Source: Bacteriovorax sp. BSW11_IV
Lineage (GTDB): Bacteria; Bdellovibrionota; Bacteriovoracia; Bacteriovoracales; Bacteriovoracaceae
Direction of reading: 5' to 3'
NCBI RefSeq assembly: GCF_000447755.1
Contig: NZ_AUNE01000049.1
Location: 1 to 56,474, forward strand
Length of the DNA stretch: 56,474 nt
Shown: piece after piece, positions 8,072 to 17,400 of the stretch
Numbering within the stretch: position 1 is the first letter of the stretch
Layout of the letters: the number at the start of each line of letters is the position of its first letter
Notes under the pieces: generated by a model
Told to the model about the DNA's origin: nothing
Databases searched by the model: none
What the model saw: the letters and a program-made list of their open reading frames with translations, nothing else
Position numbers and translations under genes: made by a program

Positions 8072-8908
8072 CTAAATACTTGTGTAGTAATCTTTCATCA
8101 TTTTTGCATCAACTTCTAGGTTAGGGCTGTTGCAAATTACATAACCAGAAGCATCGTGCTCTTTAAGAGTTTTCAATAGGGCCTTCCAGTTAAATTCAGA
8201 TTGATTCAGGTTCAGATGCTTCAAATCACCTTTAGAGTTTGAGCTAATTCCTGAAATATGAATGTGCATTTTCTTAAGCGCATTCGGTCCTAGTTCTTCT
8301 TTTAAACGAGTAAGAACTTGGTTGAATTCTTCTTCAGTATTGTACTCACCTGTTCTAGCGTAAAGGTGAGAGAAGTCCATACAAGGAGAACATGTTGTAA
8401 CGTTCTTAGTAAGAGTGATTAGCTCTTCAAGAGAACCAAATTGAGATGTCTTACCTGTAAGTTCTGGACGAAGTTCAATTTCGATATCAAGACGGCTAAG
8501 TCTTTCTTCGATTACGTTCATACTTTTTTCTACTAGATCAAAAACATCATATGGAGAATCTTTCATGTAGAAAGCAGCGTGAAATGTCATAGATTCAGCA
8601 CCACAAAGGTCTGAGATCTTAGCTGTTTGAATAATACGCTCAACAGATGAATCAATTTTATCTTGTTCACGGGCGTTAAGGTTAATGTAGTAAGGGCCAT
8701 GAGACGTAAGTGGAATTCCTAGTTCGTAAGAAATTTTACGAAGACCTGAAGAGACTTCTTCTTTCATGCGTACGCCATGAGCGAACTCAAGTTGCATACA
8801 ATCTAGACCAAGAGCGTGGATAGTTTTAACACCTTCAATTGGATTGTTTTTTTTCACAGTGCAATTTGGAACTCCAGCAGTTCCGAAGAGAAGTCTGTTC
8901 ATTTGCAT
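8072..8908 (-). CDS. endonuclease IV-like (AP endonuclease family 2) TIM-barrel protein
   Basis: A 278-residue TIM barrel of the xylose-isomerase/AP-endonuclease superfamily. Likely metal ligands follow the Nfo order: SHGPYYINL (His), FHAAFY (His), ELRPELTGKTSQFGS (Glu), CMDFSHL (Asp and His), MHIHISG (His) and KHLNL (His). The final Glu of classical Nfo is not seen; the last strand reads YVICNSPNLE. The N-terminus FGTAGVPNCT resembles the archaeal-type branch rather than E. coli Nfo. A role in abasic-site repair is plausible, but a sugar-isomerase-like function cannot be excluded. Confidence 0.7.
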   Translation of the reverse strand: MQMNRLLFGTAGVPNCTVKKNNPIEGVKTIHALGLDCMQLEFAHGVRMKEEVSSGLRKISYELGIPLTSHGPYYINLNAREQDKIDSSVERIIQTAKISDLCGAESMTFHAAFYMKDSPYDVFDLVEKSMNVIEERLSRLDIEIELRPELTGKTSQFGSLEELITLTKNVTTCSPCMDFSHLYARTGEYNTEEEFNQVLTRLKEELGPNALKKMHIHISGISSNSKGDLKHLNLNQSEFNWKALLKTLKEHDASGYVICNSPNLEVDAKMMKDYYTSI

Positions 8909-8950
8909 TCAAATCCCCCGATACAAACGTGCATTGATACAACTAATAAA

Positions 8951-8987
8951 TGCGATTCACGATGTCATATCACATATCAAAATCGCA
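8951..8987. repeat. 7-bp inverted repeat in divergent intergenic region
   Basis: TGCGATT (8951-8957) and AATCGCA (8981-8987) face each other across 23 bases, upstream of the endonuclease IV-like gene. It may be an operator or chance; nothing else supports it. Confidence 0.3.
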
Positions 8988-9103
8988 CAGTAGGCACGCA
9001 GCAGCAAAGCCTTTGATTTTAGATATTTATGGCCCCTTCCCCAAAGGGCCCGCGACTTAATGACGAATCATTTTGGGTAATAGCCGTAATCAAAATTTTT
9101 GTC

Positions 9104-9132
9104 TATAATTTAGAAATTCTTATGTAAGAATT
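9104..9132 (+). promoter_or_regulatory. candidate promoter -10 box with overlapping palindrome
   Basis: A perfect TATAAT lies at 9104-9109; no good -35 is seen 16-18 bases upstream. The expected transcription start (about 9116) falls inside an 18-base inverted repeat (9115-9132, 8-bp arms, 2-base centre). That is a natural place for a repressor or activator site controlling the HtpX-like/CHASE2/NtrC unit. Confidence 0.5.
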
Positions 9133-9173
9133 CCTACGTGTTGAAAAAAGGATAGTCTATTAGACAGTTTTTA

Positions 9174-9956
9174 TTGCTATCATGGTGGATGGCGTACTTC
9201 ATTTTAAGTGGGTTAATTGGCTACCTTGTGGCCGATCTGTTCTTTGCTGGCCTTGTGTTAGCGATATCCCTATTTCTTTCTATATTCATCTTTTTCTTCG
9301 GTGATCGCTTAATATTAGCGGCCATCAATGCCCGTGGGGCCTTGGTTTCAAGGGATCTTTGGAGACGTGCCAATAATATGTCTGCAAGGCTAGGTCTGGG
9401 GACTATTTATCTCTATAGTGCACCTTTTTTGAACCCGAATATCTATTTTCTTCAATCTGGGATGGGCAGAGCAAGTCTTGTCTTTGGTGGTGGAATTGAA
9501 GAGAAGCTCTCACAAGAAGAGCTTGATCTGGTGATTTATGCCAGCTTGAAGATCATTAAAATCAAGGAAGCAAGAGCAAAAATGCTTGTGAGCTTTGGCC
9601 ATTACTTCTTGGCCCTTCCTCATTTTGCGCTAAAAAAGATCAAACCATTGGCCTGGCTAGGAACTATATATGAATTTCTTGCGATGCCTGGCCAGCTCAT
9701 GAATAAGCTAGTGCTTAATTACCTAAATATGTCAGTTGTAGATAAGGAAGTGGGGCTAGAAACTGAACAAAACAGAGAGCTCGCGGGTTCAATTTATAAA
9801 ATTGGGACCCTTTCTGGAAGAAATGCAACTTTTATTCAAAAGTATATAATGAATTCACTAACTTATGCCGATAATAAGAGAGATGAAAACGATTTTAGAC
9901 TAAACGGCCAAGATGGCACGAGTCTTCGTTTTCAAAACTTAATATCGGAAAAGTAA
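9174..9956 (+). CDS. degenerate HtpX-like (M48) membrane protein without HExxH
   Basis: A 260-residue protein. Two membrane helices lie at about 5-45, then GDRLILAAINARGALVSRDLW, and a segment aligning with HtpX: IYLYSAPFLNPN followed by ASLVFGGGIEEKLSQEELDLVIYASLKIIKIKEAR. In active HtpX the last part reads dELxAVLAHELxH; here HExxH is replaced by YASLKI, so no zinc site is visible. The start is uncertain: TTG 9174 (used here) and ATG 9189 lack good ribosome sites. An AAGGA site lies 6 bases before a possible ATT start at 9159. The stop overlaps the CHASE2 kinase start by one base (TAATG), so it may sense or tune that kinase. Confidence 0.6.
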   Translation: MLSWWMAYFILSGLIGYLVADLFFAGLVLAISLFLSIFIFFFGDRLILAAINARGALVSRDLWRRANNMSARLGLGTIYLYSAPFLNPNIYFLQSGMGRASLVFGGGIEEKLSQEELDLVIYASLKIIKIKEARAKMLVSFGHYFLALPHFALKKIKPLAWLGTIYEFLAMPGQLMNKLVLNYLNMSVVDKEVGLETEQNRELAGSIYKIGTLSGRNATFIQKYIMNSLTYADNKRDENDFRLNGQDGTSLRFQNLISEK

Positions 9957-11833
9957 TGCTGAAAAAAATTAAACAGTTTGATTTTTCAAAACTCTATCCG
10001 TTTGCGTTCACAATTTTCTTTGTGGCGATTTTATTTCAATATAGCTTTTCAAATTTAGAAGCTGTCTTTTACGATATGCGTGTAAAGTATGATTTCGGAA
10101 TTAGCTTCTTAGATAATATAGTTATTATTACTCTAGATGAAGAAAGTGACGACTTCTTGGGAGAATCTTATCCCTATACCTATGCAACACATAATCGATT
10201 ATTAAAAAGAATCATTGAAGAAAAACCAGTTGTCGTAAACTATCTCGTCCATTTGGATGAGCCTGAAAGTGATAGAACAGAACTTGAGTTAGATAAATTT
10301 AAAGATACCATAAAAGAATTTACTAGTTCTGGAGGAGCATTTCGCTTTGGAACGGATTTGGATACATGGGGAGAACAACTTCCACCCGAAAGGCTGAGAG
10401 ATGTTGGATATTCTCTGGCCATCCTAAATGTAGATAACGCCGTATTCGCAAGAGATGATGTTTCAAGAAAGACTATTTTAAATTATTCAGGTGAAGACTC
10501 TCTTCATCTTTGGGCCGCGAATGCATATCGAAGAAGAACCGGATATTTACCATTGAAGCTCAATGATATTAACGGCGCCTACTATGTAAGAGAGAGTGAT
10601 GCGACTTTTGTAAATTTTAGATACTATGAAAACACTGTTGAAGGAAAAGGAAAGATTAAAAAGATTCCATTTCATAGAGTTGTCGTAGGGAATTTTCCAA
10701 AAGGTTTCTTTAAAAATAAACTCGTCCTGATTGGTCCAAGTTATTTATCAAATGCCTCAGACTTTGTGATGACTCCCTATGATCGAGAGAGTTATAGCTC
10801 GCCTAAAATAGGTGTACATGCATCTATAATTGAATCCTTAATTCAAAATAAAACAGTGGTGCAAGTACCGCGATTGTTTTCATATGTTCTTTCACTACTG
10901 TTAGGTTTAGTGCTTGCTTATGTTATTAATCGCATTAAGCCAACTCATGGTCTGGTGTTTACTCTAGTAACAATACTCTCAGTAATCGTTCTTTCGTATG
11001 TTTTATTTTCGTTGTTTGGACTTTGGATTTACCTAGCGCATATTCTTCTAACAATATTTGCAGTCTATTATATTTGGGTTCCCTTTAGGGCCATTGGTGA
11101 ATATCAAAGACGCTATGCAATTCAAGAAGAAACAAAGCTATTGAAAAAAGTAGAAAATTTAAAACAAAACTTTATCTCTTTAATGAGTCATGATTTGAAA
11201 ACACCCGTAGCAAAAATTGCAGGTATAGCTGATGTTGCGATCCATAAATATGGTTCAGCTGATCCCGGTGTACGCTTCGAGTTTTTACGCATTGTGGATG
11301 CGACCAAAGAACTGAATAAATTTATCACTTCAATTTTGGATCTTACAAAAATTGAATCTTCGAATTTGAGCTTGAACAAAGTTTCAAAAGATATCAATAC
11401 TGTTATTGAACAGGTCTGTGACAATTTGAAGTTTGAGGCCGGTCAAAAAAATATAAAAATCGAAAAAGAAATAACACCTCTTTATCCGATTCAGATAGAT
11501 GTGACACTTATAAACAGGGTTATTTCAAATCTTGTTGAAAATGCCATTAAATATTGTGAGGAAAACACTCAGGTAATCGTTAAATCTTGGGATGACGAGA
11601 AATGGGTTTATATAGAAATAACAGACAATGGTGATGGAATTCCAAAAGAAGATTTAGAGAATATTTTTGAGAAATTTTATCGCGTTAAAAATGACAAAAG
11701 CCATGAAATCAAAGGTAGTGGACTTGGTCTTTATCTTGTGAAGTATTTCGTTGAACTCCACGGGGGAACAATTGTCTGCGAATCAAATATTGGAATTGGT
11801 ACAACTTTTAGAATAAAATTAAGGAATGAATAG
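9956..11833 (+). CDS. CHASE2-domain sensor histidine kinase
   Basis: An inner-membrane signal sensor of 625 residues. One N-terminal helix (about 14-33) is followed by a large extracytoplasmic CHASE2 domain (about 40-300: YDMRVKYDFG, KLVLIGPSY, SPKIGVHASIIESLI). Three closely spaced helices follow (about 307-375), then a cytoplasmic kinase. The phospho-acceptor is His412 in SLMSHDLKTPVAKIAG. N-box: NRVISNLVENAIKYC. G boxes: DNGDGIP and GSGLGLYLVKYFVELHGG. It probably phosphorylates the regulator encoded 9 bases downstream. The first gene of the unit is a degenerate M48 membrane protein. The ligand is unknown. Confidence 0.92.
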   Translation: MLKKIKQFDFSKLYPFAFTIFFVAILFQYSFSNLEAVFYDMRVKYDFGISFLDNIVIITLDEESDDFLGESYPYTYATHNRLLKRIIEEKPVVVNYLVHLDEPESDRTELELDKFKDTIKEFTSSGGAFRFGTDLDTWGEQLPPERLRDVGYSLAILNVDNAVFARDDVSRKTILNYSGEDSLHLWAANAYRRRTGYLPLKLNDINGAYYVRESDATFVNFRYYENTVEGKGKIKKIPFHRVVVGNFPKGFFKNKLVLIGPSYLSNASDFVMTPYDRESYSSPKIGVHASIIESLIQNKTVVQVPRLFSYVLSLLLGLVLAYVINRIKPTHGLVFTLVTILSVIVLSYVLFSLFGLWIYLAHILLTIFAVYYIWVPFRAIGEYQRRYAIQEETKLLKKVENLKQNFISLMSHDLKTPVAKIAGIADVAIHKYGSADPGVRFEFLRIVDATKELNKFITSILDLTKIESSNLSLNKVSKDINTVIEQVCDNLKFEAGQKNIKIEKEITPLYPIQIDVTLINRVISNLVENAIKYCEENTQVIVKSWDDEKWVYIEITDNGDGIPKEDLENIFEKFYRVKNDKSHEIKGSGLGLYLVKYFVELHGGTIVCESNIGIGTTFRIKLRNE

Positions 11834-11842
11834 GAGTTTAAT

Positions 11843-13333
11843 ATGTATAGAGTACTCGTAGTTGATGATGATAAAGTTTTACAGGACAACGTTAGACAGG
11901 CCTTAGAGTTCCATCATTTCAATGTCGATGTTGCAAACAATGGTAAAGAAGCTGTTGGTGCAGTTTATAGAGAGAAATATGATCTTGTTGTTATGGATGT
12001 TAATATGCCAGAAATGACAGGGATTGAAGCTCTCGCTGAAATTAAAAAATATGATCCTTCGATAATCGTGATTATCCTTACAGCATACTCAAATGTTACT
12101 GATGCAGTAAAGGCCGTTAAGGAAGGTGCCTACAACTATCTTGAAAAACCAATCACTAGTGAAAATCTTGTTGCTCTTATTAAAAGAGCATTGAAAGCAA
12201 GAAGTTTAGTAGAAACATCTATGTTCTCTGCTCCTACGCTTTCACTGGGACAAGGATCAGATCAATTTGTTGGTGAATCTGATGTCATGAAAAAAGTTTT
12301 CAATGTTATCAGTAAACTAGCACAAGTTAATACGCCTGTTCTTATCAGAGGTGAATCAGGTACAGGTAAAGAGCTTGTTGCGAAGGCAATTCACTTCAAT
12401 GGTCCAAGAAAAGATGAGAAGTTTGTTACAATCAACCTTGCTGCTATCCCAGATAATCTTATTGAGTCAGAGTTATTCGGTCACGAAAAGGGTGCTTTTA
12501 CAGGGGCGACTGAAAGAAAAATTGGTAAATTTCAATATGCTGATGGTGGAACAATCTTTTTAGATGAAATAGGTGATGTTTCTCCAACAATGCAAGTGAA
12601 GCTCCTTCGTGTTCTTCAAGAGAAAACTTTTACACCGGTTGGATCTAATAGAGACATCAAGTGTGATGTTAGAGTGATCGCTGCTTCACATAAGCCATTT
12701 GAAAAAATGATTAAGGAAGGAACTTTCAGAGAAGACTTATTTTATAGATTGAACGTTCTTCCAGTTTACCTGCCTCCATTAAGAGAGAGAAAAGACGATA
12801 TTAATTTTCTTGTTGAATACTACTTAAAATATTTCAACAATCTTCACAATCTCCAGATCTCAGGTTTTACACCTGATGCAATGGAAGCTATGAAAAACTA
12901 TTCATGGCCGGGAAATATTCGTGAACTAAGAAACGTTATTGAACACTCGTTTATTATTGAGTCAACAGATACAATTAACTTCAATTCTCTTCCTGAAACA
13001 GTGAAGAAAAACTCTCAACAAGCACAAACACATATTGTTGAAGATGAAGAAGAAAGTATTATTGATTTCGAAGGTATTAAAGAGAGTGTTCTTAATAAAG
13101 AAATCAATGAATCGGAAGAGGGACTCAAATTTACATTTAAATTAGGGTCAGAAAATGATTATAATATGGACTTCCAGGTAGCAAAAGAATTGTTTGAAAA
13201 ACAGTTTATTATTGAGGCCCTAAGAGTTAATAAAGGTAAGATTAATCAAACCGCCTTGAAAGCGAATATTCCAAAGAAGACGCTTTTGAGAAAAATTGAG
13301 AAGTACGAAATTAATCCAAAAGAGTACTACTAA
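11843..13333 (+). CDS. NtrC-family sigma-54-dependent response regulator
   Basis: A 496-residue activator in three parts. Receiver domain (1-120): VVDDD, phospho-acceptor Asp52 in LVVMDVNMPEMTG, ILTAYSN and the LEKPIT lysine. AAA+ domain (about 145-380): Walker A GESGTGKE at 170-177, the sigma-54 contact loop GAFTGA at 217-222, and FLDEIGD. A C-terminal Fis-type helix-turn-helix is preceded by an acidic linker (about 390-440); ALKANIPKKTLLRKIEKY is the recognition part. It should activate sigma-54 promoters when phosphorylated by the upstream CHASE2 kinase. Its targets are not identifiable here; I saw no convincing -24/-12 element in the window. Confidence 0.95.
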   Translation: MYRVLVVDDDKVLQDNVRQALEFHHFNVDVANNGKEAVGAVYREKYDLVVMDVNMPEMTGIEALAEIKKYDPSIIVIILTAYSNVTDAVKAVKEGAYNYLEKPITSENLVALIKRALKARSLVETSMFSAPTLSLGQGSDQFVGESDVMKKVFNVISKLAQVNTPVLIRGESGTGKELVAKAIHFNGPRKDEKFVTINLAAIPDNLIESELFGHEKGAFTGATERKIGKFQYADGGTIFLDEIGDVSPTMQVKLLRVLQEKTFTPVGSNRDIKCDVRVIAASHKPFEKMIKEGTFREDLFYRLNVLPVYLPPLRERKDDINFLVEYYLKYFNNLHNLQISGFTPDAMEAMKNYSWPGNIRELRNVIEHSFIIESTDTINFNSLPETVKKNSQQAQTHIVEDEEESIIDFEGIKESVLNKEINESEEGLKFTFKLGSENDYNMDFQVAKELFEKQFIIEALRVNKGKINQTALKANIPKKTLLRKIEKYEINPKEYY

Positions 13334-13343
13334 AAGGTAGAGG

Positions 13344-13847
13344 ATGAATAGAATTTGGCGTTTGACCCTTGTGATGGTTGCAATTATTTTAGTGGATCAG
13401 TTCACAAAGGGCTATATTCAATCAGCTTTCCAACTTGGAGAGATTAAAGCAGTTATACCTGGATTTTTTAACTTAACTTATGTTCAAAATACTGGGGCGG
13501 CCTTTGGGTTTGGTGCAGGTTCAGAAGAATGGTTTAGAGTTCTTATGTTCTTGGCGCTGCCTGTGGTGGCATGTTTTTGGTTGCTTTATTTGATTTGGGA
13601 CACACGCCACAAAGCACTTGTTTTATGTTCTGCCTACTCACTTATTTTGGCCGGTGCTATTGGAAATCTTATTGACCGTTTCTATCTAAAGTTCGTGGTT
13701 GATATGTTTGATTTTTATTATGGTACATGGCACTTTGCGGCCTTCAATGTTGCAGACAGTGCAATTACGATTGGGGCGATGCTTTTGATTTATGATTTTA
13801 TTTTTTTAGAGAAAAAAAGAAAAGTTGAAGAAGAAAAGACGGTATAA
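13344..13847 (+). CDS. lspA: lipoprotein signal peptidase (signal peptidase II)
   Basis: Inner-membrane aspartyl protease that cleaves the signal peptide of prolipoproteins after lipidation. The 167-residue length is normal and four membrane helices are evident. Conserved segments: DQFTKGYIQ, NLTYVQNTGAAFGFG, AGAIGNLIDRF, and the two catalytic Asp in VVDMFDFY and FNVADSAITIG. It follows the NtrC regulator by 10 bases, so it may be expressed with it. That fits the many lipoproteins here but could also be housekeeping read-through. Confidence 0.96.
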   Translation: MNRIWRLTLVMVAIILVDQFTKGYIQSAFQLGEIKAVIPGFFNLTYVQNTGAAFGFGAGSEEWFRVLMFLALPVVACFWLLYLIWDTRHKALVLCSAYSLILAGAIGNLIDRFYLKFVVDMFDFYYGTWHFAAFNVADSAITIGAMLLIYDFIFLEKKRKVEEEKTV

Positions 13848-13875
13848 AAAAAGGCTCCTAACGGAGCCTTTTTTA
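13846..13875. terminator. bidirectional intrinsic terminator
   Basis: GGCTCC/GGAGCC stem (13853-13858 with 13863-13868), loop TAAC, flanked by A-run and T-run. It lies between lspA (plus) and the ferredoxin gene (minus) and ends both. Confidence 0.88.
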
Positions 13876-14304
13876 TTATGCAGTTTCTTCTGTTTCTTCA
13901 TCTTTTTTAAGACTAATTCCATACTCTGAATTTAATTGCTCTAGAGCATCTTCTTCAATGTAAAGTTCTGAACTCAATGTTTCATTACCCCAAGCGATGA
14001 AAGCGTCGTCATGGTGATACATTGTGATCGTCTCCCAAGGACAGTCTTGTGAACAGTTTTGACAACCAATACAGCGAGAAAGGTCGATTTCTACAGTTTG
14101 TCTAAAGGCTGGGTTCGATGCATCTGGACCTGGTACTAACTCGATTGAGTCTACAGGACACCCTTGAATACAAACTTCACAACCTGTACAACCTGATTGG
14201 TGCACAACAGCAAGTAGTTTAGGTGGTTTCTTCCCCTTACGAACAGGCTTTAATCTTGCCGTATGATATGGGTTTTCCACTAGAATTTTTTGTTCTTCGC
14301 TCAT
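13876..14304 (-). CDS. 2[4Fe-4S] dicluster ferredoxin-type protein
   Basis: A 142-residue cytoplasmic iron-sulfur protein with motifs CTGCEVCIQGCP (about 39-50) and CIGCQNCSQDCPWETI (about 77-92). An N-terminal basic stretch (RLKPVRKGKKPPK) and a C-terminal acidic tail (EEDALEQL, KDEETEETA) flank the clusters, which is longer than a plain ferredoxin. It is divergent from icmF and shares the 154-base intergenic region with it. Its redox partner is unknown. Similar proteins accompany electron-transfer flavoprotein or quinone-linked systems, but nothing here proves that. Confidence 0.85.
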   Translation of the reverse strand: MSEEQKILVENPYHTARLKPVRKGKKPPKLLAVVHQSGCTGCEVCIQGCPVDSIELVPGPDASNPAFRQTVEIDLSRCIGCQNCSQDCPWETITMYHHDDAFIAWGNETLSSELYIEEDALEQLNSEYGISLKKDEETEETA

Positions 14305-14330
14305 TTCGTACCTATTTTGTAATTTGTAAT

Positions 14331-14394
14331 CCTAATATAGCACAAAAAATGCCAATCAATAAAGATGGGATTTTGCCCCTATGAGTATATTAGG
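14331..14394. repeat. inverted repeat pair in the ferredoxin/icmF divergent promoter region
   Basis: CCTAATATA (14331-14339) and TATATTAGG (14386-14394) are perfect 9-bp inverted copies 46 bases apart, centred in the divergent gap. They could be paired operator half-sites or AT-rich chance. No cobalamin riboswitch-like structure is visible; the leader is too short. Confidence 0.35.
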
Positions 14395-14458
14395 ATATAT
14401 TCCCTATACTTTAAAATTTGAAAAATGTGAATGTAAATAAATTTATTTGGCGGTAACT

Positions 14459-17400
14459 ATGAAAAGATTAAGATTTGTAACTGCAGCATCGCTATTTGAT
14501 GGTCACGATGTCTCAATAAACATTATGAGAAGACTCCTCCAGGCCAATGGAGTAGAGGTAATCCATTTAGGACACAATCGTTCGGCAAAAGAAGTCGTAG
14601 ATGCGGCCCTGCAAGAAGATGCCCATGCGGTAGCTTTAAGCTCATACCAAGGTGGACACAACGAATATTTCGCTTATATCCGAGAGCTTTTAGATGAGGC
14701 CGGGGCCAAGAACGTAAGAATTGTCGGCGGTGGTGGTGGAGTAATTACTCCCTCTGAAATTAAGGCCCTACACGACAAAGGTATCACTAGAATTTATTCG
14801 CCTGAAGACGGAATGAAGATGGGTCTAGTGGGAATGATCGAAGATATGATCAAAAGATCAGAGCACTCGACAATTGATGATGTGAATTTTAGTGAAATTC
14901 AAAAAAGAGATTTAAGCTACTATGATATTTCAAAAGTAATTACATATATTGAAGACAATGGTGAATTACCTTTTTCTGTAACAGAAAAGAAGACACCTGT
15001 TCTTGGTATTACAGGAACTGGTGGTGCAGGTAAATCATCTTTAATTGATGAATTACTTCTGCGTTTTCACAGAAGTTTTCCAAATAAAAAAGTGGCCCTT
15101 ATTTCTGTAGATCCTACTAAGAAAAAAACTCAGGGAGCTCTTCTAGGGGACAGAATTAGATTGGGAAGTGCTGTTTACGATAATTTCTATATCAGATCCC
15201 TTGCGACTAGAGATTCGAAAACTGAACTTTCTCCACAAATTCAAAAAGTCGTTTCTTTTATGAAGTCGCTAGACTTCGATCTCGTGATCGTTGAAACTTC
15301 AGGGATTGGTCAAGCATCAGATGAAATTACAAAAGTTGCAGACAAGTGTGCTTATGTAATGACACCGGAATATGGGGCAGCATCTCAGCTTGAAAAAATT
15401 GAAATGCTTGAGCAGGCAAATTTCGTGATTTTGAATAAATTTGAAAAACCGAGATCTGAAGATGCTTTAAGAGATATAAGAAAGCAATATAGAAGAAACC
15501 ACAATCTTTTTGCTGGTCACCCTGGTGCACCAACAGATGAAGAGTTACCAATTTATGGAACTATGGCATCTCAATTTAATGATGCTGGTGTGAACGCTCT
15601 TTTTTATGATCTGGCCAAGAGTTTAGACTTTGATGTTGACCATCTAGACCATATTAAAAAAGAAAAAGTTCCAACGAATAAGACAAAGATAATTCCAGCA
15701 GAGAGATCTTTATACCTAAGAGAAATTTCTTCTGCTTGTAAGAACTATAATGAAGAGGCGAATCGTGTTGCCGAATTAATTAAAGATTATGAAGCATTAG
15801 AAATCTCTGCAAATATCCTAAAGGACAATAAAGAGATTGCCCTTAAAAGAGATGAGGTTAAGGCACTTATTCCAGAAACTGCGCTTTCTGAACTTGAGCT
15901 TTTTGAGGCAACTGTTGCTCAATATACCAATGGACTCTTTACATACACTGTTCGTGGAAAAGATATTAATGTAAAAACAAAATATACTTCTCTAAGTCAA
16001 AATGAAATTTCAAAAGTTGGAGTTCCTAATTATAAATCTAAGTTTGAAAAATATAGATTTATTAAAAAATCAAATCTACCAGGACACTTCCCATACGCAT
16101 CAGGAATTTTCCCATTCAAGCGTGCTGATGAAGACCCAAAAAGAATGTTTGCTGGAGAAGGTGGACCGCTTAGAACGAATAAGCGTTTTCACTATCTTTC
16201 TGAAAATGATCCGGCAAAACGCCTTTCAACTGCGTTTGACTCAGTAACACTTTACGGTGAAGACCCTGATTATAGACCGGACATCTTTGGTAAAATTGGT
16301 GAGGCCGGTGTTTCAATTGCAACTCTTGATGATATGCAAGACTTATTCAAAGGATTTAAATTAACAGATCCAATGACTTCTGTTTCGATGACAATCAATG
16401 GTCCTGCGCCAATTATTCTGGCAATGTTTATGAATACGGCAATGAAACAAGATCTTCAGGGGACAGATTTTTGGGATGAGGCAAAACGTATTGCTGTTAT
16501 GCAAATGGTACGTGGTACTGTTCAGGCCGATATTTTAAAAGAAGATCAGGCACAGAATACTTGTATATTCTCTCTTGAATTCGCTCTTAAACTTATGGGA
16601 GATGTTCAATCATTTTTCTGTAAGCATGCAATCAAAAACTATTATACGGTTTCTATTTCTGGGTACCACATTGCTGAAGCTGGGGCGAACCCAATTACTC
16701 AAGTTGCTTTCACTCTTTCAAACGGCTTCACATTTGTAGAATACTATTTAAGCCGTGGCATGAATATTGATGATTTCTCTGGAAACTTATCATTCTTCTT
16801 CAGTAATGGTCTTGATCCTGAGTATACAGTTATTGGCCGTGTTGCTAGAAAAATTTGGGCCGTTGCCATGAGAGATAAGTACGGTGCAAATACTAAATCA
16901 CAAATGTTCAAGTATCACATCCAAACTTCAGGGCGTTCGTTACATGCTCAAGAGATTGATTTCAACGATATTAGAACAACACTTCAAGCATTCCTTGCTC
17001 TAAGTGATAACTGTAACTCTCTTCATACAAATGCCTATGATGAAGCCATCACAACTCCTACAGAAGAATCGGTAAGACGTGCAATGGCCATTCAGATGAT
17101 TATCAATAGAGAGTTTGGCTTAAACAAGACAGACAATCCTATGCAAGGATCTTATATTTACGAAGAGCTTTGTGAGATAGTTGAAGATGCCGTGCTTGCA
17201 GAATTCGAAAGAATTTCTGATAAAGGTGGCGTTCTTGGTGCTATGGAATCAATGTACCAAAGAAGTAAAATTCAAGAAGAGTCATTATACTACGAAACAC
17301 TGAAAGACTCAGGAGAGCTTCCAATTATTGGTGTTAATACTTATATCGCAGATAATATTGATGAGCAGTTGAATCAGGAAATTGAAATTTCTCGTTGTTC

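Noticed and set aside
14305-14458. Cobalamin riboswitch upstream of icmF
   Set aside because: The leader is too short and shows no B12-box-like element; only an AT-rich inverted repeat is seen.
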